A stretch of DNA of 8,361 nucleotides from Acetobacteraceae bacterium. Lineage in GTDB: Bacteria; Pseudomonadota; Alphaproteobacteria; Acetobacterales; Acetobacteraceae. A program made the translations under genes and the position numbers. Below the pieces are notes generated by a model. That model was not told where the DNA came from, did no database searches, and saw only the letters and a list, made by a program, of their open reading frames with translations. Positions 1 to 6,486 of this stretch are shown in pieces (the first letter of the stretch is position 1; the number at the start of each line of letters is the position of its first letter). Where the stretch lies: positions 1 through 8,361 of the forward strand of contig JACMOQ010000129.1 of the NCBI GenBank assembly GCA_014377905.1, written 5' to 3'.

Positions 1-1148
1 ACATCGGGACCATCGGTCACGTTGACCATGGCAAGACCACGCTGACCGCTGCGATCACCAAGGTGCTTGCTGAGACGGGCGGCGCCGTTTTCACCGACTA
101 TGCCAACATCGACAAGGCGCCTGAAGAGCGCGAGCGCGGCATCACGATCTCGACCGCACATGTCGAGTATGAGACTGCCAACCGGCATTACGCGCACGTT
201 GATTGCCCGGGCCACGCTGACTATGTGAAGAACATGATCACCGGTGCGGCGCAGATGGACGGCGCGATCTTGGTGGTGAATGCTGCTGACGGCCCGATGC
301 CGCAGACCCGCGAACACATCCTGCTCGCCCGCCAGGTTGGTGTGCCGGCCCTGGTGGTGTTTCTCAACAAATGCGATATCGCCGATCCTGGTCTGCTTGA
401 GGTCGTTGAGCTCGAAGTCCGTGAACTGTTGACCAGCTACGGCTTCCCTGGCGACGATATCCCCATTGTGCAGGGCTCGGCGGTCTGTGCGTTGAACGAC
501 ACGCAGCCAGAGCTGGGTGAGGAAGCGGTGATAAAGTTGATGGCGGCGGTTGACGCCTACATCCCGCAGCCGGTGCGTGAAATCGATAAGCCGTTCCTGA
601 TGCCGGTTGAAGACGTGTTCTCGATCTCGGGGCGTGGCACCGTGGTGACCGGTCGCGTCGAGCGCGGCATTGTCAAAGTCGGTGAGGAAGTCGAGGTTAT
701 CGGGTTGCGTCCGACGATCAAGACCATCGTCACCGGCGTCGAAATGTTCCGCAAGCTGCTCGATCAGGGCCAGGCTGGCGATAACATTGGCGCCCTGCTG
801 CGCGGCACCAAGCGTGAAGATGTCGAACGTGGTCAGGTTTTGGCCAAGCCCGGCTCGATCACCCCGCATACCAAGTTCAAGGCCGAAAGCTACATTTTGA
901 CCAAGGAAGAGGGTGGCCGTCACACGCCATTCTTCACCAATTATCGTCCGCAATTCTACTTCCGCACTACCGATGTCACTGGCATCGTGCAGCTGCCGGA
1001 AGGTGTTGAGATGGTGATGCCGGGCGACAACGTGTCGATGGATGTGGAATTGATCCACCCGATCGCCATGGATGAAGGTTTGCGATTTGCTATCCGCGAG
1101 GGTGGCCGCACTGTCGGTGCCGGCGTGGTTGCAAAGATTGTCCAGTAA
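1..1148 (+). CDS. tuf: Elongation factor Tu (EF-Tu), 5' end cut off by the window edge
   Basis: EF-Tu is the cytoplasmic GTPase that carries aminoacyl-tRNA to the ribosomal A site. The reading frame is open from base 3 and gives 381 visible residues. About 14 N-terminal residues are missing, so the full protein would be near 395, the usual length. All GTPase motifs are present in visible numbering: P-loop GHVDHGKT at 5-12, switch I RGITI at 45-49, DCPGH at 67-71 with the catalytic-site histidine, NKCD at 122-125 and GSA at 158-160. The beta-barrel domains 2 and 3 follow and end in the typical VAKIVQ. An apparent GTG start at base 63 lies inside the GTPase domain and is not the real start. Position just before rpsJ marks this as the str-operon copy; fusA would be expected upstream. 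Alphaproteobacteria often carry a second tuf elsewhere, which cannot be seen here. Confidence 0.98.
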   Translation, partial: IGTIGHVDHGKTTLTAAITKVLAETGGAVFTDYANIDKAPEERERGITISTAHVEYETANRHYAHVDCPGHADYVKNMITGAAQMDGAILVVNAADGPMPQTREHILLARQVGVPALVVFLNKCDIADPGLLEVVELEVRELLTSYGFPGDDIPIVQGSAVCALNDTQPELGEEAVIKLMAAVDAYIPQPVREIDKPFLMPVEDVFSISGRGTVVTGRVERGIVKVGEEVEVIGLRPTIKTIVTGVEMFRKLLDQGQAGDNIGALLRGTKREDVERGQVLAKPGSITPHTKFKAESYILTKEEGGRHTPFFTNYRPQFYFRTTDVTGIVQLPEGVEMVMPGDNVSMDVELIHPIAMDEGLRFAIREGGRTVGAGVVAKIVQ

Positions 1149-1159
1149 CACACGAAAGG

Positions 1160-1181
1160 TTTCAGGTCCGCGGGCCTGGAA
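1160..1181 (+). promoter_or_regulatory. Hairpin in the tuf-rpsJ gap, overlapping the likely rpsJ ribosome-binding site
   Basis: The 43-nt gap between tuf and rpsJ contains a 9-bp inverted repeat (1160-1168 pairing with 1173-1181, two G-T wobbles) closed by a CGCG tetraloop. No T-run follows, so it is not an intrinsic terminator. The 3' arm includes GGAA at 1178-1181, the best Shine-Dalgarno-like bases I can find for the rpsJ start at 1192, so folding could mask that site. It could also be an RNA-processing or stabilising element. The pairing is read by eye; any function is inference. Confidence 0.45.
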
Positions 1182-1191
1182 ATGCTGAGCG

Positions 1192-1500
1192 ATGGATAAT
1201 CAGAACATACGCATTCGCCTTAAGGCGTACGATCATCGAGTGTTGGATAATAGTACCAAGGAAATCGTGAATACCGCAAAGCGGACAGGTGCGCGGGTGC
1301 GCGGGCCAATTCCTCTGCCAACCCATATTGAACGCTTCACGGTCAACCGGTCGCCGCATGTCGACAAGAAAAGCCGTGAACAGTTCGAAATCCGCACCCA
1401 TCGTCGTCTGCTCGACATTGTCGACCCGACCCCGCAAACGGTGGACGCGCTTATGAAGTTGGATCTTGCCTCCGGCGTTGACGTCGAAATCAAGATCTAG
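1192..1500 (+). CDS. rpsJ: 30S ribosomal protein S10 (NusE)
   Basis: S10 sits in the head of the 30S subunit and, as NusE, pairs with NusB in transcription antitermination. The 102-residue product has the usual length (about 102-105). It shows the conserved S10 signature in the middle, with RGPIPLPT near residues 38-45 followed by SPHVDKKSREQFEIRTHRRL. The ending GVDVEIKI is typical of alphaproteobacterial S10. The ATG at 1192 gives the expected N-terminus MDNQNIRIRL. Its ribosome-binding site is weak (GGAA at 1178-1181) and lies in a hairpin arm. The gene follows tuf by 43 nt and precedes rplC by 77 nt, both unusually wide for this cluster. Confidence 0.98.
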   Translation: MDNQNIRIRLKAYDHRVLDNSTKEIVNTAKRTGARVRGPIPLPTHIERFTVNRSPHVDKKSREQFEIRTHRRLLDIVDPTPQTVDALMKLDLASGVDVEIKI

Positions 1501-1507
1501 CGCCCGC

Positions 1508-1524
1508 GCCGGAAGCCTTCCGGC
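1508..1524 (+). promoter_or_regulatory. GC-rich hairpin just after rpsJ, weakly terminator-like
   Basis: A perfect 7-bp inverted repeat (GCCGGAA at 1508-1514, TTCCGGC at 1518-1524) has a GCC loop and starts 8 nt after the rpsJ stop. A short T4 run occurs at 1531-1534, separated from the stem by six bases, so it resembles a weak terminator or attenuator more than a strong one. GGCC at 1522-1525 can instead pair with GGCC at 1535-1538, giving a mutually exclusive fold. Regulation of rplC and downstream genes here is inference. Confidence 0.45.
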
Positions 1525-1541
1525 CGGTAATTTTGGCCTAC

Positions 1542-1559
1542 GGACCCGCGCTTGGGTCC
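1542..1559 (+). promoter_or_regulatory. Hairpin immediately upstream of the rplC ribosome-binding site
   Basis: A perfect 6-bp inverted repeat (GGACCC at 1542-1547, GGGTCC at 1554-1559) encloses a six-base loop. It ends four bases before the GGGGAAAG ribosome-binding site (1564-1571) of rplC. It is the second stem in the 77-nt rpsJ-rplC gap. The position suits translational control of rplC, but no known ribosomal-protein binding motif is recognisable. Confidence 0.42.
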
Positions 1560-1577
1560 CTCTGGGGAAAGAAACTT

Positions 1578-2291
1578 ATGCGTACAGGACTTCTTGCGAA
1601 GAAGCTGGGCATGACCCGGATCTTCAAGGAAGACGGGACCCATGTTCCCGTCACGGTGCTGCACCTGGATGAACTCCAGGTTGTTGCCGCGCGCACGACT
1701 GAGAAAGACGGCTATGACGCTGTCCAACTCGGCTGGGGCCGCGCGAAGGTCAAGAACGTTACCGATCCAAACAAGGGCCATTTCGCGAAGGCGAAGGTCG
1801 AGCCGAAGTTGAAGGTCGTCGAATTCCGCGTGGCCGCCGATGCGCTGCTCGAACCCGGTGCAACTTTGTCGGCGGCCCATTTTGTGGTCGGTCAAAAAGT
1901 TGACGTGACCGGTGTTTCGCAGGGCAAAGGTTTTGCTGGCGCGATGAAGCGTTGGAACTTTGCTGGTCTTGAAGCCAGCCACGGCGTGTCGATCAGCCAT
2001 CGTTCGCATGGGTCTACTGGTAACCGTCAGGATCCGGGCAAGACCTTCAAGAATAAGAAAATGGCTGGCCATATGGGCCAGGACCGCATCACCACCCTCA
2101 ACCTGGTAATTGCCGCGATTGATGTCGCGCGTGGCCTTGTAATGGTGCATGGCGCGGTTCCAGGATCCAAAGGCGGCTATGTGACTGTGCGCGATGCGAT
2201 CAAGAAGCCCCGCCCGGCCGATCTTCCCTATCCGGCGGCATTGATCGAGGCGAATGCCCCGACCAGCACGCCCGTCGAAGCAGAGGGTTGA
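1578..2291 (+). CDS. rplC: 50S ribosomal protein L3
   Basis: L3 is an early-assembling 23S rRNA-binding protein whose central loop reaches towards the peptidyl-transferase centre. The product is 237 residues. I chose the ATG at 1578 because it gives the canonical start MRTGLLAKKLGMTRIF and has a strong GGGGAAAG site 6 nt upstream; a TTG at 1533 would add 15 residues unlike L3. The core carries the conserved GVSQGKGFAGAMKRWNF block (112-128) and the loop SHRSHGSTGNRQDPGKTFK (140-158). Gln151 is in the position of the glutamine methylated by PrmB in Escherichia coli. The protein is about 28 residues longer than the E. coli form, through a C-terminal tail, as is common in alphaproteobacteria. 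The gene is followed 10 nt later by rplD. Confidence 0.97.
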   Translation: MRTGLLAKKLGMTRIFKEDGTHVPVTVLHLDELQVVAARTTEKDGYDAVQLGWGRAKVKNVTDPNKGHFAKAKVEPKLKVVEFRVAADALLEPGATLSAAHFVVGQKVDVTGVSQGKGFAGAMKRWNFAGLEASHGVSISHRSHGSTGNRQDPGKTFKNKKMAGHMGQDRITTLNLVIAAIDVARGLVMVHGAVPGSKGGYVTVRDAIKKPRPADLPYPAALIEANAPTSTPVEAEG

Positions 2292-2301
2292 GGACAGCAC
2301 G

Positions 2302-2916
2302 ATGCAGATCGAAATCAAAACCCTCGAAAACGGCTCGGCCGGTATGGCCGAACTTCCAGAAGCTTTGTTCGGAGCTATTCCGCGCAAAGACATCATGGCC
2401 CGCGTGGTCCAGTGGCAGCAGTCGAAGCGTCGCGCTGGCACCCACAAAATTAAAGGCATGGGTGAAGTTCGCGGCACAACCAAGAAGCCCTACAAGCAAA
2501 AGGGCACTGGCAGTGCTCGTCAAGGCAGTTTGCGCGCCCCGCAGTTTCGCGGTGGTGGTGTGGTGCATGGCCCGGTGGTTCGTAGCCACGAATACGATCT
2601 TCCTAAAAAGATCCGTCGTCTCGGGCTGATCAGCGCGCTGTCGCAGAAGCTGGCCGATGGAAAGCTGGTGGTGCTCGACACCATTAACGGTCCGACCAAA
2701 ACGCGTGACCTGCAGGCCAAACTTAACGCGCTCGGCTGGAAATCGGCATTAGTGGTTGATCGTGACATTGATGTTGGCTTCGCTTTGGCGAGCCGCAACA
2801 TCATCGGCATCGATCTGTTGCCGACCGTTGGGGCCAATGTTTATGACATTCTCCGTCATGACGTGCTGGCCATTACCACGGCCGGACTTGAAGGCTTGAA
2901 GGAGCGTCTGGCATGA
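2302..2916 (+). CDS. rplD: 50S ribosomal protein L4
   Basis: L4 binds 23S rRNA domain I, and its extended loop lines the nascent-peptide tunnel; in gammaproteobacteria it also represses its own operon. The product is 204 residues, the usual length. The basic tunnel loop lies at about residues 43-95 and contains TKKPYKQKGTGSARQGS and RGGGVVHGP. The globular part follows, ending GLEGLKERLA. The ATG at 2302 has a GAGG site (2290-2293) at 8-nt spacing; in-frame codons further upstream would add non-L4 sequence still overlapping the end of rplC. The stop overlaps the rplW start as ATGA, indicating coupled translation. Confidence 0.97.
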   Translation: MQIEIKTLENGSAGMAELPEALFGAIPRKDIMARVVQWQQSKRRAGTHKIKGMGEVRGTTKKPYKQKGTGSARQGSLRAPQFRGGGVVHGPVVRSHEYDLPKKIRRLGLISALSQKLADGKLVVLDTINGPTKTRDLQAKLNALGWKSALVVDRDIDVGFALASRNIIGIDLLPTVGANVYDILRHDVLAITTAGLEGLKERLA

Positions 2917-3254
2917 GCGAGACCCAGGTGGTGAAGGCCCCGAAAAAGGGCCCAACCCTGTCGCGCGAAGCGATGTACACGATCATTCGCAGCCCGGTGA
3001 TCACTGAAAAGGCGACAGCACTTGCTGAGCGTAGCCAGGTGGTTTTCAAGGTTGCGATTGATGCCAGCAAGCCCGAAATCAAGGCCGCGATTGAAGGCTT
3101 GTTCGGTGTGAAAGTGCTTGGCGTCAATACGTTGGTGCTCAAGGGCAAGACCAAAATGCACAAGGGCCGTCCGGGCCGACGCTCGGATGTCAAAAAGGCG
3201 TATGTGCGGCTTGCCGATGGTCAGTCGATCGACCTGACCACCGGTCTGGCATAG
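2913..3254 (+). CDS. rplW: 50S ribosomal protein L23
   Basis: L23 lies at the peptide tunnel exit and docks trigger factor and the signal recognition particle. The 113-residue product has the family core from about residue 22, with IIRSPVITEKAT, then FKVAIDASKPEIKAAIEGLFGVKV and a basic stretch KGKTKMHKGRPGRRSD. The start at 2913 overlaps the rplD stop and has AAGGAG (2899-2904) at 8-nt spacing, so it is preferred. It gives roughly 18 residues ahead of the core. An internal ATG at 2973 (MYTIIRSPVITEK) would match shorter L23 proteins but has no good ribosome-binding site. Confidence 0.96.
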   Translation: MSETQVVKAPKKGPTLSREAMYTIIRSPVITEKATALAERSQVVFKVAIDASKPEIKAAIEGLFGVKVLGVNTLVLKGKTKMHKGRPGRRSDVKKAYVRLADGQSIDLTTGLA

Positions 3255-3270
3255 GGCGGGAATAGCTGAC

Positions 3271-4104
3271 ATGGCGATGAAAAACTTTAATCCTGTCACG
3301 CCCAGCCTTCGTGGCACGGTGCTGATCGACCGCAGAGATCTGTGGAAGGGAAAGCCGGTTAAGGGCCTGACAGAGGGCAAACACTCCACCGGCGGGCGAA
3401 ATAATCATGGCCGCATCACGAGCTTCTTTCGTGGTGGTGGACATAAGCAAACCTACCGCATTGTCGATTTCAAGCGTCGCCGCGCCGACGTGCCGGCGAG
3501 TGTTGAACGCATTGAATATGACCCGAACCGCACTGCCTTCATTGCGCTGCTGAAGTATCAGGATGGCGAGCTTGCCTATATCCTTGCTCCGCAGCGCCTA
3601 AAGGTTGGTGATAGCGTCATCTCTGGTGCCCGGGTCGATATCAAGCCGGGCAATGCGATGCCATTGGGTGCAATTCCGGTCGGCACGATTGTCCACAACA
3701 TCGAATTACGGCCAGGCGCCGGTGGCAAGTTAGCTCGCGCGGCCGGACAGTATGCCCAGCTCGTCGGGAAAGATTCGGGTTATGCCCAAATCAAGCTGAT
3801 GTCCGGTGAGCTTCGCATGGTGCGCGGTGAATGTATGGGCACGGTGGGTGCGGTTTCTAATGCCGATAACTCGAACCAGAGCCTCGGCAAAGCTGGGCGC
3901 AACCGTTGGTTGGGCCGTAAGCCGCATAACCGCGGTGTTGTGATGAACCCGGTTGACCATCCGCATGGCGGTGGTGAAGGTCGGACTTCGGGCGGCCGTC
4001 ATCCGGTCACGCCTTGGGGCAAGCCGACCAAGGGCTATAAAACTCGTATGAACAAGCGGACGGATCGTTTGATTATCCGCAACCGCAGCAAGGGCAAGGG
4101 CTAA
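3271..4104 (+). CDS. rplB: 50S ribosomal protein L2
   Basis: L2 is a primary 23S rRNA-binding protein needed for subunit association and peptidyl-transferase activity. The product is 277 residues, within the usual 273-280. Visible marks are SFFRGGGHKQTYRIVDFKRR (51-70), the central RNA-binding part including IPVGTIVHNIE (135-145), and the C-terminal DHPHGGGEG (229-237), whose first histidine corresponds to the functionally important His229 of E. coli. The end NKRTDRLIIRNRSKGKG is basic as expected. The ATG at 3271 is preceded by a modest GCGGG site. The gap from rplW is 16 nt and rpsS follows after 3 nt. Confidence 0.98.
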   Translation: MAMKNFNPVTPSLRGTVLIDRRDLWKGKPVKGLTEGKHSTGGRNNHGRITSFFRGGGHKQTYRIVDFKRRRADVPASVERIEYDPNRTAFIALLKYQDGELAYILAPQRLKVGDSVISGARVDIKPGNAMPLGAIPVGTIVHNIELRPGAGGKLARAAGQYAQLVGKDSGYAQIKLMSGELRMVRGECMGTVGAVSNADNSNQSLGKAGRNRWLGRKPHNRGVVMNPVDHPHGGGEGRTSGGRHPVTPWGKPTKGYKTRMNKRTDRLIIRNRSKGKG

Positions 4105-4107
4105 GCC

Positions 4108-4386
4108 ATGACCCGTTCCTCCTGGAAAGGCCCGTTCGTTGACGGGTATATGCTGAACAAGGCCGAAGCGGCCCGTCAGTCCGGCCGCAACGAGGTGATC
4201 AAGATCTGGTCGCGTCGTTCAACCATCCTGCCGCAATTCATCGGCTTGGTGTTTGGCGTCTATAATGGCAAGAAATTCCTGCCCGTGCAGGTGTCCGAGA
4301 ACATGGTGGGGCATAAATTCGGTGAATTCTCGCCGACCCGCACCTTCACTGGTCACTCGGCCGACAAGAAGGCGAAGCGGGGCTGA
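4108..4386 (+). CDS. rpsS: 30S ribosomal protein S19
   Basis: S19 binds 16S rRNA in the 30S head next to S13 and contacts A- and P-site tRNA indirectly. The 92-residue product equals the E. coli length. The sequence is canonical: TRSSWKGPFVDGYML at the start, IKIWSRRSTILPQFIG in the middle, and GHKFGEFSPTRTFTGH before the basic tail. An AAGGG site (4096-4100), lying inside the end of rplB, precedes the ATG by 7 nt. Gaps of 3 nt upstream and 1 nt downstream suggest tight translational coupling. Confidence 0.98.
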   Translation: MTRSSWKGPFVDGYMLNKAEAARQSGRNEVIKIWSRRSTILPQFIGLVFGVYNGKKFLPVQVSENMVGHKFGEFSPTRTFTGHSADKKAKRG

Positions 4387-4387
4387 T

Positions 4388-4858
4388 ATGAGCAAGCCGA
4401 AACATCCGCGCATGTTGGCTGACACCGAGGCGCAAGCTATTTTGCGCAACGTCCATGTCTCGCCGCGCAAGCTGAATCTGGTTGCCGGTCTGATCCGCAA
4501 CCGTTCCGCTGCCAATGCCGTCGCCACCCTGACCTTTAGCAAGCGCCGCATAGCCCAGACAGTGAAGAAACTGCTGGAGAGTGCGATCGCCAATGCTGAG
4601 AATAATCATGGTCTCGATGTTGATCGTTTGTATATCCACCGCGCCGAGGTTGGCCGGGCCATAGTCATGAAGCGTTTCATGGCCCGTGGCCGTGGCAAGT
4701 CGTCCCGCATCGAGAAGTGGTTCAGCCACATCAAGATCGTGGTCGCCGAACGCCAGGAAGCGGTGCTTGACGAAATGCCTGATGCTGCCACGATTGCGGC
4801 AGTGGATGCTGAACTGGCTGCGGTTGATACTGCGGCCTCCGAACAAGGGGCGGCATAA
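4388..4858 (+). CDS. rplV: 50S ribosomal protein L22, with extended acidic C-terminus
   Basis: L22 contacts all domains of 23S rRNA, and its long beta-hairpin lines the exit tunnel. The ATG at 4388, one base after the rpsS stop, yields 156 residues against 110 in E. coli. The core begins near residue 19 (LRNVHVSPRKLNLVAGLIRN) and includes KKLLESAIANAENNHGLDVD (60-79). The tunnel hairpin is at about 84-108 with MKRFMARGRGKSSRI, and the last core strand is HIKIVVAER (114-122). After this comes a 34-residue Ala/Asp/Glu-rich tail (about 123-156), unusual in an otherwise basic protein. Alphaproteobacterial L22 is often somewhat extended, but this one is long. A codon 135 nt upstream in frame lies inside rpsS and is rejected as start. 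Confidence 0.95.
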   Translation: MSKPKHPRMLADTEAQAILRNVHVSPRKLNLVAGLIRNRSAANAVATLTFSKRRIAQTVKKLLESAIANAENNHGLDVDRLYIHRAEVGRAIVMKRFMARGRGKSSRIEKWFSHIKIVVAERQEAVLDEMPDAATIAAVDAELAAVDTAASEQGAA

Positions 4859-4861
4859 CCC

Positions 4862-5539
4862 ATGGGTCACAAAGTAAATCCGATCGGTTTACGCCTCGGC
4901 ATCAACCGGACTTGGGATAGCCGCTGGTTCGCGGGTTCCGACTACGCGAAGCTGCTGCACGACGATTTTAAGCTTCGTGCCCATTTGCGCGCCCGTTTGT
5001 CGGGTGCAGGTGTGTCGCGGGTTGTTATCGAACGCCCGGCGAAAAAACCCCGCGTGACGATTTATGCCGCCCGACCGGGCGTCGTGATTGGTAAGAAGGG
5101 CCAGGACATCGAGAATTTGCGCAAGGATCTAGCAAAACTTGCCAAGTCTGAGGTGTCTCTGAACATTGTTGAAATCCGTAAGCCGGAAATTGACGCAACT
5201 TTGGTTGCCGAAAACATTGCCCAGCAGCTCGAGCGTCGTGTGGCCTTCCGTCGTGCCATGAAACGCGCAGTGCAGTCGGCCATGCGGCTTGGCGCCCAGG
5301 GTATCCGGATTAATTGCGGTGGGCGTCTTGGCGGGGCGGAGATTGCGCGCGTTGAGTGGTATCGCGAAGGGCGGGTGCCGTTGCACACGCTGCGTGCCGA
5401 TATTGATTTCGGGGTCGCGACTGCGAAAACCACCTATGGCACTTGTGGTGTGAAGGTCTGGATTTTCAAAGGCGAGATTCTCGGCCACGACCCGCTGGCA
5501 CAAGATCGCCGCGCGGCCGAACAGGCGCCGCAGCGGTAA
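4862..5539 (+). CDS. rpsC: 30S ribosomal protein S3
   Basis: S3 lies at the mRNA entry pore of the 30S subunit and contributes to the ribosomal mRNA helicase with S4 and S5. The product is 225 residues, close to the usual 230. It starts with the canonical MGHKVNPIGLRLGI. The KH domain carries its GxxG loop as GKKG at 77-80. The basic helix RRVAFRRAMKRA (125-136) includes residues matching the E. coli helicase-site Arg131, Arg132 and Lys135. The C-terminal domain has GRLGGAEIAR (154-163) and GVKVWIFKGEILGHDP. AAGGGG (4845-4850) precedes the ATG by 11 nt, and the gap from rplV is 3 nt. Confidence 0.98.
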   Translation: MGHKVNPIGLRLGINRTWDSRWFAGSDYAKLLHDDFKLRAHLRARLSGAGVSRVVIERPAKKPRVTIYAARPGVVIGKKGQDIENLRKDLAKLAKSEVSLNIVEIRKPEIDATLVAENIAQQLERRVAFRRAMKRAVQSAMRLGAQGIRINCGGRLGGAEIARVEWYREGRVPLHTLRADIDFGVATAKTTYGTCGVKVWIFKGEILGHDPLAQDRRAAEQAPQR

Positions 5540-5551
5540 GGACGGACGGAC

Positions 5552-5968
5552 ATGCTCTCCCCCAAACGCACCAAATACCGCAAGGCCCATAAGGGCCGCA
5601 TCCATGGCTTGGCCAAGGGTGGCACTGACCTTAATTTCGGCACGTTCGGCCTCAAGGCGCTTGAACCGGAACGCGTTACTGCGCGCCAGATCGAGGCGGC
5701 TCGCCGCGCGATCACGCGTGCGATGAAGCGTGCCGGCCGCGTGTGGATCCGGATATTTCCGGACGTTCCGGTTTCGTTAAAACCAGCTGAAGTCCGGATG
5801 GGCTCTGGTAAGGGCAGCCCGGAGTTCTGGGTTTGCCGGGTCAAACCGGGTCGGATCATGTTCGAGATTGACGGTGTTACAGCCGACCTCGCCAAAGAAG
5901 CTTTGGCGCTTGGTGCAGCGAAACTGCCGATCAAGACCAAGTTCATTGCCCGCATTGGGGATGCCTAA
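5552..5968 (+). CDS. rplP: 50S ribosomal protein L16
   Basis: L16 binds near the A site of the 50S subunit and helps position tRNA and organise the peptidyl-transferase centre late in assembly. The 138-residue product has normal length (136-138). It shows the N-terminal MLSPKRTKYRKAHKGR, the GTFGLKALEP block (30-39), and the loop VRMGSGKGSPEFWV (81-94). Arg82 corresponds to the arginine hydroxylated by YcfD in E. coli. AAGGA at 5538-5542 serves as ribosome-binding site, partly inside the rpsC stop. The 12-nt gap after rpsC consists entirely of three GGAC repeats. rpmC follows after a single base. Confidence 0.98.
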   Translation: MLSPKRTKYRKAHKGRIHGLAKGGTDLNFGTFGLKALEPERVTARQIEAARRAITRAMKRAGRVWIRIFPDVPVSLKPAEVRMGSGKGSPEFWVCRVKPGRIMFEIDGVTADLAKEALALGAAKLPIKTKFIARIGDA

Positions 5969-5969
5969 G

Positions 5970-6185
5970 ATGGCAAAAGAAATGAAGCCCACTGACGTCC
6001 GGTTGAAAACAACCGACGAACTTTCGACGATACTGCTTGATCTGCGCAAGGCGCAATTTAACATGCGGTTCCAGAAGGCGACTGGGCAGCTTGAAGGTGT
6101 CGGCGACGTTCGCCGGGTCCGTCGCGACATCGCGCGGGTAAAGACAATTCTGGCGGAGAAGACTTCCTCCGCCACGCAGTCCTGA
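5970..6185 (+). CDS. rpmC: 50S ribosomal protein L29
   Basis: L29 is a small helical protein at the tunnel exit next to L23, near the trigger factor and SRP docking area. The chosen start gives 71 residues. The two-helix hairpin is recognisable: TTDELSTILLDLRKAQFNMRFQ (from about 14 to 35) with the family signature, then a turn and VRRVRRDIARVKTILAEK (48-64). The ATG at 5970 lies one base after the rplP stop and has GGGG at 5957-5960. An in-frame ATG at 5982 (MKPTDVRLK) would give 67 residues, matches the N-terminus of many L29 proteins and cannot be excluded. Confidence 0.95.
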   Translation: MAKEMKPTDVRLKTTDELSTILLDLRKAQFNMRFQKATGQLEGVGDVRRVRRDIARVKTILAEKTSSATQS

Positions 6186-6198
6186 AGGAGAACGGACG

Positions 6199-6474
6199 AT
6201 GCCAAGGCGCGTCCTTAGCGGGCAAGTTACGAGCGACAAGATGAACAAGACCATCACGGTCCTGGTCAATCGTCGCGTCATGCATCCGCTCTACAAGAAA
6301 TTCATCCGGCTTTCGAAAAAATACGCAGCCCATGATGAAGCTGAGATTTGCAAGATCGGGGACACGGTGCGCATTGAAGAGTGCCGCCCGATCAGCAAGC
6401 GTAAAACCTGGATTGTGATCGAACGCAACGGTCAGGTGATCGCCGACGCCGAACCCGCAACCGTTGCAGCATAG
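6199..6474 (+). CDS. rpsQ: 30S ribosomal protein S17
   Basis: S17 is a primary 16S rRNA-binding protein of the OB-fold type, needed early in 30S assembly. The product has 91 residues, slightly longer than the 84 of E. coli because of an alanine-containing tail. The core is canonical: VLSGQVTSDKMNKTITVLV (5-23), HPLYKKFIRLSKKYAAHDE (29-47), and GDTVRIEECRPISKRKTW (54-71), which is the family signature. A strong AAGGAG site (6185-6190), starting on the last base of the rpmC stop, is spaced 8 nt from the ATG. It is the last gene of the usual S10 set. Confidence 0.98.
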   Translation: MPRRVLSGQVTSDKMNKTITVLVNRRVMHPLYKKFIRLSKKYAAHDEAEICKIGDTVRIEECRPISKRKTWIVIERNGQVIADAEPATVAA

Positions 6475-6478
6475 GAGG
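6473..6478 (+). promoter_or_regulatory. Perfect AGGAGG ribosome-binding site for rplN, overlapping the rpsQ stop
   Basis: AGGAGG begins on the second base of the TAG stop of rpsQ (6472-6474) and lies 8 nt before the rplN ATG at 6487. It is the closest match to the anti-Shine-Dalgarno consensus in this window. It sits at the S10/spc boundary, where the downstream genes form a separate operon in E. coli. No promoter is visible here, so transcription probably continues from the S10 genes. Confidence 0.75.
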
Positions 6479-6486
6479 AGGGATAG

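Noticed and set aside
1497..2483. Long open frame (328 codons) on the - strand opposite rplC and rplD
   Set aside because: It lies antisense to two clearly conserved ribosomal protein genes, has no recognisable domain, and is the kind of shadow frame GC-biased codon usage produces.
2973..3254. Shorter L23 starting at the internal ATG 2973
   Set aside because: The 2913 start has a good AAGGAG site and the ATGA overlap with rplD, whereas 2973 has no clear ribosome-binding site.
6186..6198. A promoter for the spc operon between the S10 and spc gene sets
   Set aside because: The gaps around rpsQ are 12-13 nt and consist of ribosome-binding sites; no -35/-10 pair is visible.
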